Source: Methanobacteriota archaeon
GTDB taxonomy: Archaea; Halobacteriota; Methanomicrobia; Methanomicrobiales; Methanoculleaceae
Assembly (NCBI GenBank): GCA_023457135.1
Contig: JAEWMO010000165.1
Coordinates: 1-11,646, forward strand
Direction: 5' to 3'
DNA length: 11,646 nt
In this document: positions 7,127 through 11,646 of the stretch, piece after piece
Numbering within the stretch: position 1 is the stretch's first letter
Layout of the letters: each line of letters begins with the position of its first letter
The notes under the pieces: model-generated
What the model saw: the letters and a program-made list of their open reading frames with translations, nothing else
The model's database searches: none
What the model was told of the DNA's origin: nothing
Program-made: the position numbers and the translations under genes

Positions 7127-8823
7127 GCGAACTCCTGGTGAAGAACGCCTGCGTGATCGACCCCCTCCGGGGCATCAACGCCGAGGTGATGGATATCGCC
7201 ATCCTTGACGGGAAGATCGTCGAGGAGGTGAGCGGTGCGGCGGAGGTGATCGACGCCCACGGTATGCTCACGATGCCGGGCGGGGTCGACTCGCACACTC
7301 ATATCTGCGGGACGAAGGTGAACTTCGGGCGGTACATGAGCCCGGAGGATATGCGGGCGGGCCGAACGCCCCGGCGCGGGCCGATGCACGCCACGTCCGG
7401 TTACAGCGTCCCGACGACCTACGGGAACAGCTACCGCTACAGCGTGATGGGCTACACGAGTCTCCTTGAAGGCGCGATGGCGCCGCTCGAGGCCCGGCAC
7501 ACCCACGAGGAGTTCATCTACACGCCGCTCCAGGACACGATGGCGAACACGCTCTTCGACGGCAACTGGGCAGTTCTCGAGGCGATCCGCGACGGGGATA
7601 TCAAACGGGTCGCGGCCATCATCGCCTGGACGCTCCGGGCGGTGAAGGGGTTCGGCGTCAAACTCACGAACCCGGGCGGCACCGAGGCCTGGCAGTGGGG
7701 CCAGAACGTCTCCTGCATCAGGGACCCGGTGCCCTACTTCGAGGTGACGCCGGCCGAGATCATCCGGTCGGTCGTCGAGGCGAACGAGCTCCTCGGTCTC
7801 CCGCACTCCGTCCACCTCCACTGCAATAACCTGGGGACGCCGGGGAACTACACCTGCACGCTCGGCTCCTTCGGCCTCATCCCGGACCTGAACAAGAAGC
7901 GGCAGACACTGTATGCCACTCACGTCCAGTTCCACGCCTACGGCGGGTCGGGATGGAAGGATTTCTGCTCGAAGAGCGAGCCGATAGCAAACTTCGTCAA
8001 CATGCGGCCCCAGATCGTCATGGACATGGGGCAGGTGATGTTCGGCCGGACGACGACGATGACCGCCGACGGGCCGATGGAGTTCAACCTCTACCGCCTC
8101 CACCATGACAAGTGGAGCAACCACGACGTGGAGCTCGAGACCGGTTCGGGGATCATCCCGGTCATCTACCGGCGCAAGAACCTGGTCAACTCGATCATGT
8201 GGGCGATCGGGCTTGAACTCGCCCTCCTCACAAAGAGCCCCTGGCAGTGCCTGCTCACGACGGATAACCCGAACGGCGCGCCGTTCGTCCGCTACCCGGA
8301 GATAGCCGCCCTCCTGATGAGCAAGAAGTATCGCGATGCCGAGTTCGCCACGGTCCACCCCGATACCGGCGCACGGGTTCCCCTCCCGGCGATCGAGCGG
8401 GAGCTCGACTGGTACGAGATCGCGGTGATGACCCGGGCCGGCGCGGCGCGTGCGCTCGGGATCCAGGATCTGGGCAAAGGCCATCTTACCCCGGGCGCTG
8501 ATGCGGATATCGCTATCTACCCGATCAGGATCGATGAGGTCGATCCCTCGGTCGACTACCGGAAGGTGATCGAGGCGTTCGGCCAGACCGAGTACACGAT
8601 CAAGCGGGGCAGGGTCGTCGCCCGGAGAGGCGAGTGCGTGGTCGACGGGAGCAACGCGACGTTCTGGGTGAGGCCGAAGGTCTCCGACGCCTACGATATG
8701 GGCAAAGACCCCGACTTCATCGAGAAGTTCGACCGCTACTACACGGTCCGGATGAGGAACTACCCGGTGCAGGAGGAGTACCTGAACCGGAACCGGTGCA
8801 TCGAGACGGAGGCGGGGATATGA
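7123..8823 (+). CDS. fwdA: Formylmethanofuran dehydrogenase subunit A (amidohydrolase, formyl transfer to methanofuran)
   Basis: This 566-residue amidohydrolase-superfamily subunit has a binuclear metal site that condenses formate with methanofuran. Ligand candidates are visible: H58 and H60 in GGVDSHTH, K180 in FGVKLTNPGG (the expected carboxylated lysine), H231/H233 in HSVHLHCNN, H267/H271 in ATHVQFHAYGG and D381 in LTTDNPNGAP (the catalytic aspartate). Spacing agrees with the characterised enzyme of about 569 residues. The start ATG 7123 overlaps the fwdB stop by four bases and follows AGGAGG at 7107-7112. The frame stays open far upstream through fwdB (back to 6022), but that stretch is Arg/Gly-rich shadow sequence and is not part of the protein. 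Confidence 0.94.
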   Translation: MSELLVKNACVIDPLRGINAEVMDIAILDGKIVEEVSGAAEVIDAHGMLTMPGGVDSHTHICGTKVNFGRYMSPEDMRAGRTPRRGPMHATSGYSVPTTYGNSYRYSVMGYTSLLEGAMAPLEARHTHEEFIYTPLQDTMANTLFDGNWAVLEAIRDGDIKRVAAIIAWTLRAVKGFGVKLTNPGGTEAWQWGQNVSCIRDPVPYFEVTPAEIIRSVVEANELLGLPHSVHLHCNNLGTPGNYTCTLGSFGLIPDLNKKRQTLYATHVQFHAYGGSGWKDFCSKSEPIANFVNMRPQIVMDMGQVMFGRTTTMTADGPMEFNLYRLHHDKWSNHDVELETGSGIIPVIYRRKNLVNSIMWAIGLELALLTKSPWQCLLTTDNPNGAPFVRYPEIAALLMSKKYRDAEFATVHPDTGARVPLPAIERELDWYEIAVMTRAGAARALGIQDLGKGHLTPGADADIAIYPIRIDEVDPSVDYRKVIEAFGQTEYTIKRGRVVARRGECVVDGSNATFWVRPKVSDAYDMGKDPDFIEKFDRYYTVRMRNYPVQEEYLNRNRCIETEAGI

Positions 8824-9593
8824 AGGTCACGCTCGCGATGAGACCCTCCGCCAGGCAGTCGTTCATCCCCATCGAGGCGGAGTCGATCGTCCCAAAGAAC
8901 TTCCTGTCAGGCAAGGATCTCCTGGTCTGGCGGGGGAACCGGGAGCTTCGGCTCGACGAGGTCTTCACGGTCACCGTGGAGGGAGAGGCCGACCGCGCCG
9001 GGGATGTCGAGGTCGTCATATCGGGGGACGAGACGTTCCGGCTGAAGCGCATCGGTGAGTACATGGACGCCGGGAAGATCACGGTCCTCGGGGGTATCGG
9101 TATGCACTGCGGCAACTTCATGAGCGGCGGGACGATCGAGATCCACGGCAACGCCGACGCCTGGCTCGGCCGTGAGATGACGGGGGGCACCATCATCTGC
9201 CGGGGCGACGCCGCCGACTACTGCGCGTCGGGCTACCGCGGCGGCAGGAAGGGGATGAAAGGCGGCAGCGTCGAGGTCTTCGGCCGCGCCGGCGATTTCC
9301 TTGCGGAGCACATCGCCGGCGGCAGCGTGGTCGTGCACGGCGGTGCCGGGGATATGCCCGGTGCCGAGATGCATGGGGGGACGGTGGTCGTCCACGGCGA
9401 CTGCAGCCGTCCGGCGGCGAATATGAAGGCGGGCTCCTGCTATATCTACGGGACCGCGCACGGTATGCTCCCCACCTTCCGGAAAGTCGGGTCCGTTCAG
9501 CACGAAGGACACGCACTTATCCACTTTACGGGGGATATCGCGAACAGAGGGAAAGGAAATCTTTTTGTGAAGGACTACGTATATCTGGACTGA
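8820..9593 (+). CDS. fwdC: Formylmethanofuran dehydrogenase subunit C
   Basis: This 257-residue protein has a region from about residue 85 to 235 made of repeated Gly-Gly turns spaced about 19-22 residues apart (for example MSGGTIEIHG, MTGGTIICRG, MKGGSVEVFG, IAGGSVVVHG, MHGGTVVVHG). This is the right-handed beta-helix shared with the C-terminal domain of glutamate synthase large subunits. FwdC is a structural subunit that supports FwdA and FwdB in the complex. It is slightly shorter than the roughly 270 residues I recall for M. wolfei. The start ATG 8820 sits in an ATGA overlap with fwdA and follows GGAGG at 8808-8812. Its stop overlaps the next small gene by one base (TGATG). Confidence 0.92.
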   Translation: MKVTLAMRPSARQSFIPIEAESIVPKNFLSGKDLLVWRGNRELRLDEVFTVTVEGEADRAGDVEVVISGDETFRLKRIGEYMDAGKITVLGGIGMHCGNFMSGGTIEIHGNADAWLGREMTGGTIICRGDAADYCASGYRGGRKGMKGGSVEVFGRAGDFLAEHIAGGSVVVHGGAGDMPGAEMHGGTVVVHGDCSRPAANMKAGSCYIYGTAHGMLPTFRKVGSVQHEGHALIHFTGDIANRGKGNLFVKDYVYLD

Positions 9594-9742
9594 TGGTCAG
9601 GCACGAGTGTGGGTTCGAGGCCCCGATTCACTGCAAGAAATGCGGGAGACCGCTGGACAGCAACGAACGTACGGGCCTCTTCTGCCCGCACTGCGGCAGG
9701 AGAGTCAGCATGCTCTGTCCCGGGTGCGGGCGTCTCTGGTGA
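9593..9742 (+). CDS. 49-residue cysteine-rich zinc-ribbon protein at the end of the fwd operon
   Basis: This short reading frame starts at the ATG that overlaps the fwdC stop (TGATG at 9591-9595) and encodes 49 residues with seven cysteines: C6, C14, C17, C31, C34, C42 and C45. Three are C-x2-C knuckles (CKKCGRP, CPHCGRR, CPGCGRL). With C6, H13 or H33 available, one complete zinc ribbon and perhaps a second partial one are possible. No Shine-Dalgarno sequence is evident at the right spacing, so it would depend on coupling to fwdC. I do not recognise a family. Its place suggests a role in Fwd assembly or a metal-binding regulatory function, but that is inference. The dense, regular cysteine pattern argues that it is a real gene despite its length. 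Confidence 0.7.
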   Translation: MVRHECGFEAPIHCKKCGRPLDSNERTGLFCPHCGRRVSMLCPGCGRLW

Positions 9743-10009
9743 TCAGGCCCGGTTCTTCACCCATTGGGCGTACTGGGCCCGGAGCTGCCGGACATCCTGC
9801 TCGGTGAGTTCACGTTTCCCGGTCTGGTGCAGGTACGATTCAAGCTGTTCTACGACCTGTTCTGCATCCAGGAAGTCATCGGCGTCCAGGTAGACCGGCA
9901 CTTTTGCGATGTTGATCGCCTCCCCGCACATCGGGCAGAGCCTCCAGCGCTGGTAGCGGTCAACGTAGGTGAAGGTCTTGCAGCCCGGACAGCGGATGAC
10001 GAGATACAT
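9743..10009 (-). CDS. DUF1922-type zinc-ribbon protein
   Basis: This 88-residue protein starts at ATG 10009. It begins MYLVIRCPGC and has two knuckles, C7/C10 and C25/C28, forming a rubredoxin-like zinc ribbon. The pattern MYL-x-x-RC, then a second C-x2-CG, then a DADDFLDAEQVVEQLE helix matches what I remember of the archaeal DUF1922 family (M. thermautotrophicus MTH1184, small zinc-ribbon structure). The last 30 residues (HQTGKRELTEQDVRQL onward) form a charged helical extension. The function is unknown. An in-frame TTG two codons upstream (10015) is a less likely start, because the family begins at MYL and the TATA box is placed for the ATG. Its stop codon directly abuts the stop of the convergent zinc-ribbon gene. 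Confidence 0.8.
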   Translation of the reverse strand: MYLVIRCPGCKTFTYVDRYQRWRLCPMCGEAINIAKVPVYLDADDFLDAEQVVEQLESYLHQTGKRELTEQDVRQLRAQYAQWVKNRA

Positions 10010-10036
10010 GATCAATGGGAGTGTGCGGGCGGGCGG

Positions 10037-10046
10037 ATTTATAGTT
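10037..10046 (-). promoter_or_regulatory. TATA-like box for the DUF1922 gene
   Basis: Read on the minus strand, AACTATAAAT ends 27 bases before the ATG at 10009. That is the distance expected between an archaeal TATA box and its transcription start, so the transcript would start at or within a few bases of the ATG (leaderless). No Shine-Dalgarno sequence lies between them, and the intervening stretch is C-rich. This is consistent with a leaderless mRNA but not proven. Confidence 0.5.
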
Positions 10047-10145
10047 ATCTATACGGGTTTCCTCCCGGGGTTGAGGGTGTAGCGGCGGAAGGGACGTTCC
10101 TTGAAAGGGGGGCGGGAGCATCGGAACGATTGCAAAATTGGGACC

Positions 10146-10159
10146 GTTTTTGACAAAAC
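10146..10159. repeat. Short perfect hairpin, loop TGAC
   Basis: GTTTT-TGAC-AAAAC is a five-base stem with a four-base loop. The AT-only stem is unlike the GC-rich neighbours, and the loop is the same as in the hairpin at 10190-10203. Confidence 0.5.
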
Positions 10160-10189
10160 CAAACCCATACGCTGGACCGTGGGGACTGC

Positions 10190-10207
10190 GCACCTGACGG
10201 TGCTCGA
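10190..10207 (-). repeat. Hairpin repeat unit, copy 1
   Basis: On the minus strand it reads TCGA followed by GCACC-GTCA-GGTGC, a five-base stem with a four-base loop. It shares the unit [T/C][T/C]GA plus stem plus N-T-C-A-like loop with copies 2-4, and is followed on the minus strand by GC-rich sequence. Confidence 0.6.
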
Positions 10208-10219
10208 GCTCCGCTCTTC

Positions 10220-10240
10220 GAAGCCTGATGGCTTCTCAAA
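10220..10240 (-). repeat. Hairpin repeat unit, copy 2 (different stem, same layout)
   Basis: On the minus strand it reads TTTGA followed by GAAGCC-ATCA-GGCTTC. The layout matches copy 1, but the stem bases differ on both sides, so pairing is kept while sequence changes. Confidence 0.6.
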
Positions 10241-10243
10241 CTC

Positions 10244-10258
10244 CTGTCCTGCGGACAG
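10244..10258. repeat. Short perfect hairpin
   Basis: CTGTCC-TGC-GGACAG has a six-base stem and three-base loop. It lies eight bases after the stem of copy 2 and one base before the next hairpin. Confidence 0.55.
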
Positions 10259-10259
10259 T

Positions 10260-10275
10260 CGTTCCTACCGGAACG
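10260..10275. repeat. Short perfect hairpin CGTTCC/GGAACG
   Basis: CGTTCC-TACC-GGAACG has a six-base stem and four-base loop. The same arms occur farther apart upstream (CGTTCC at 10095-10100 and GGAACG at 10123-10128), so the arm pair is used twice in this region. Confidence 0.55.
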
Positions 10276-10422
10276 TCGCTTATCGCCACGCACTGCCCCC
10301 GCCCCTGGAGTGGGGTGCGACGGGCCATGGGGCCGGAGCATGAGCACCGTCAGGTGTGAGCGAGGAGGCCGGAGGCCGGGCGGGGTGGGGGTTACAGGCA
10401 AAATATTATTGTGGAGACAGGG

Positions 10423-10442
10423 GAGGGGGGCGAGCCCCCCTC
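10423..10442 (-). terminator. GC-rich stem-loop, possible transcription end for the Rieske oxidoreductase gene
   Basis: GAGGGGGG and CCCCCCTC form an eight-base stem around CGAG. In the minus direction it is followed within about 12-30 bases by an AT-rich stretch (AATAATATTTTG, 10399-10410). This is the only GC-stem-then-T-rich arrangement downstream of the minus-strand oxidoreductase gene, about 170 bases after its stop. Archaeal termination depends mainly on T runs, so the stem may serve something else. Confidence 0.35.
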
Positions 10443-10460
10443 GCACCTATCGGTGCTCAA
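10443..10460 (-). repeat. Hairpin repeat unit, copy 3
   Basis: On the minus strand it reads TTGA then GCACC-GATA-GGTGC. The stem equals copy 1 and only the loop differs. It is preceded on the minus strand by GCGAGCGTAGCGAGC (10461-10475), a partly palindromic stretch comparable to the GAGCGGAGCTC beside copy 1. Confidence 0.6.
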
Positions 10461-10613
10461 GCTCGCTACGCTCGCACTCCCCGTCAGCCCCTCCCCCAGG
10501 GGCGATATCCACCACGGTCCACTGCACCGGGCTTTTTCCTCGCCGGCCGCTTTGCCCTTCACAACCGGATAATCGACATTTTTTCCCATCCCTATCGGTC
10601 ACTCCCACCCCCA

Positions 10614-11646
10614 TCACTCCCCCCGTGCCCCTCTCTGCGCGAGATCCTTCACCGCCGGCCCGTGGATCACCCTCCCGCTGGCATCATAGCGCGAGCCGTG
10701 GCAGGGGCAGTCCCAGGTCTCTTCGGCGCTGTTCCATGTGACGACGCATCCCATGTGGGTGCAGGTGGGGTTGACGGCGCGGACCCGGCCCTCCCGGTCC
10801 CGGAAGACCCCGGTCTTCTCGCCCTCGATCATCATGATCCTCCCTTCTCCGGGCCGGACGTCGCGTATCTCCCCCGACGGCCGGGAGATCGCCCCGCCGA
10901 TATACTTCTCGGCCACCTCGATGTTGTGCACCAGGAACCTCCTTGCCGAGGCCATCGGCTTGAACCGGTCGGGGGCGTAGACCTCGCTCCAGGGGTTCTC
11001 GCGCCCCCGGATCATGTCGGCGATGATCAGCCCGGCCACGGTGCCGTTGGTCATCCCCCACTTCCGGAAGCCCGTTGCGATGTAGACGTTCTCGTGGCCG
11101 TCTGCGAGCGGGCCTATGTAGGGGACGCCGTCGTTGGTGATGTAGTCCTGCGCCGACCAGTGGTAGTCGACGGACCGGAGCGGGTAGACCGACCGGGCGT
11201 ATCGTTCGAGAGCGCGGTAATGCTCCCTTGTGTCCACGTCCTCCCCGCTCCGGTGCTCCATCCCGCCGACGAGCACCAGTTCGCCGTCTCCGGCGGGCTG
11301 CGACCGCCAGGAGTGGGCCGGGCTCTCGGCGTTGATATACATCCCGTCGGGGAACGGCTCGTCAAGCCGGACGCCGAGGACGTAAGAGCGCGACGGGTCC
11401 ATCCGCGCGTAGTAGAACCCGGGGCTGTCGTAGAAGGGATAGTGGGTCGCGAGGACGACGTTTCCGGCGGTTATGGTCCCGTTCTCGGTCCTGACCGTGC
11501 AGGGAGAGCCTCTCTCGTCCCGGACCTCGACGGCCCGGGTATGTTCGTAGATCCGGCTCCCGTCGCCGGGGATCAGGGAGGCAAGGGCGAGGAGGTACTT
11601 CACCGGGTGGAACTGCGCCTGGTTATCGAACCGCACCGCCCCGTAG
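10614..11646 (-). CDS. FAD-dependent oxidoreductase with C-terminal Rieske domain (5' partial)
   Basis: The frame is open to the right edge of the window, so the N-terminal FAD-binding Rossmann motif is not visible; about 343 C-terminal residues are. The first part fits a DAO-type flavoprotein (FDNQAQFHPVKYL; NVVLATHYPFYD; DYITNDGVPYIGPL; NVYIATGFRKWGMTNG, the FAD-contacting C-terminal motif). The last 50 residues are a Rieske [2Fe-2S] domain: CTHMGC and CPCHGS supply two Cys and two His ligands, plus the two extra cysteines that form a disulfide in bc1-type Rieske proteins. The overall architecture resembles Bacillus YhfW-like proteins. The substrate is unknown. An apparent start at 11636 is an internal GTG (valine), because the frame continues upstream with family-like residues. 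Confidence 0.85.
   Translation of the reverse strand, partial: YGAVRFDNQAQFHPVKYLLALASLIPGDGSRIYEHTRAVEVRDERGSPCTVRTENGTITAGNVVLATHYPFYDSPGFYYARMDPSRSYVLGVRLDEPFPDGMYINAESPAHSWRSQPAGDGELVLVGGMEHRSGEDVDTREHYRALERYARSVYPLRSVDYHWSAQDYITNDGVPYIGPLADGHENVYIATGFRKWGMTNGTVAGLIIADMIRGRENPWSEVYAPDRFKPMASARRFLVHNIEVAEKYIGGAISRPSGEIRDVRPGEGRIMMIEGEKTGVFRDREGRVRAVNPTCTHMGCVVTWNSAEETWDCPCHGSRYDASGRVIHGPAVKDLAQRGARGE

Larger units (their letters stand above)
10191..10356. repeat. Long-range 15-bp inverted repeat enclosing the hairpin cluster
   Basis: CACCTGACGGTGCTC at 10191-10205 is the exact reverse complement of positions 10342-10356. Partial pairing continues inward (GCTCCG on both arms). The 136-base interior holds the hairpins at 10220-10275. 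The right arm is also copy 4 of the hairpin unit in the opposite orientation (TGA then GCACC-GTCA-GGTG, 10341-10356). Confidence 0.65.
10047..10613. other. Gene-free intergenic region with hairpins and repeats
   Basis: No convincing protein-coding frame exists here; the open frames on both strands are short, Pro/Arg/Ser-rich and lack family motifs. The region instead holds at least six short perfect inverted repeats, a repeated hairpin unit, a long-range 15-bp inverted repeat, a G-rich segment (G runs at about 10378-10391 and 10420-10430) and T runs at 10533-10537 and 10579-10584. It could carry a structured RNA, transcription ends or a dispersed repeat element. Sequence alone does not decide which. 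Confidence 0.7.

Noticed and set aside
7060..8484. A 474-residue minus-strand open frame opposite fwdA.
   Set aside because: It is a shadow produced by G/C third-position bias, very rich in Arg, Asp, Glu, Val and His, with no recognisable motif. The plus-strand fwdA has all its metal ligands.
10222..10260. A possible C/D-box small RNA, because CCTGATGG resembles box C.
   Set aside because: The match to RTGATGA is incomplete and no convincing D box (CTGA) with the expected spacing follows.
10146..10275. A possible CRISPR array, because several palindromic units follow one another.
   Set aside because: The units are only 14-21 bases, differ in stem sequence, have no regular spacers of 30-40 bases, and no cas gene is nearby.
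10045..10446. Minus-strand (133 residues) and plus-strand (80-143 residues) open frames in the hairpin-rich intergenic region.
   Set aside because: Their composition is Pro/Ser/Arg-rich, they run straight through the palindromes, they lack ribosome binding sites and show no domain. They look like chance frames in GC-rich DNA.
10515..10584. T runs at 10533-10537 and 10579-10584 as plus-strand terminators for the fwd operon.
   Set aside because: They lie about 800 bases beyond the last operon gene, across an oppositely oriented gene, so there is no reason to link them to it. They could only end an undemonstrated plus-strand intergenic RNA.

Overview
The window looks like a GC-rich hydrogenotrophic methanogen. 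I infer an archaeon of the order Methanomicrobiales, probably Methanoculleus or a close relative. The basis is that subunits of the energy-converting [NiFe] hydrogenase Eha lie directly next to catalytic subunits of tungsten/molybdenum formylmethanofuran dehydrogenase (Fwd), with strong G/C third-position bias, GGAGG-type ribosome binding sites and stop/start overlaps. The genus is a guess from sequence character, not a search result.

Positions 1-9742 are one tightly packed plus-strand operon. It opens inside an EhaF-like membrane subunit and continues with EhaG, EhaH, EhaI, EhaJ (the NuoH-like proton-channel subunit), one small EhaK/L-position membrane protein, EhaM (DUF1959-like), EhaN (small hydrogenase subunit), EhaO (NiFe large subunit) and a four-cluster ferredoxin in the EhaP position. 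It then passes without a gap into fwdD, fwdB, fwdA and fwdC, and ends with a 49-residue cysteine-rich zinc-ribbon gene too short for routine gene calling. Neighbouring genes overlap by 1-11 bases or are separated by at most 6 bases, so they are very probably cotranscribed and largely translationally coupled. Functionally, Eha uses the ion gradient to drive ferredoxin reduction with H2, and Fwd consumes that low-potential ferredoxin to reduce CO2 onto methanofuran. The operon therefore places donor, electron wire and acceptor of the first step of methanogenesis in one transcript.

Positions 9743-10009 carry a convergent minus-strand gene for a DUF1922-type zinc-ribbon protein. Its stop codon abuts the stop of the operon's last gene. 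A TATA-like box placed for a near-leaderless transcript lies just upstream.

Positions 10047-10613 have no credible gene. They hold a cluster of short perfect hairpins, including a repeated hairpin unit with covarying stems, a long-range 15-bp inverted repeat, G-rich runs and a GC-rich stem-loop that could end the transcript arriving from the right.

Positions 10614-11646 (minus strand, 5' end outside the window) encode the C-terminal part of an FAD-dependent oxidoreductase fused to a Rieske [2Fe-2S] domain.
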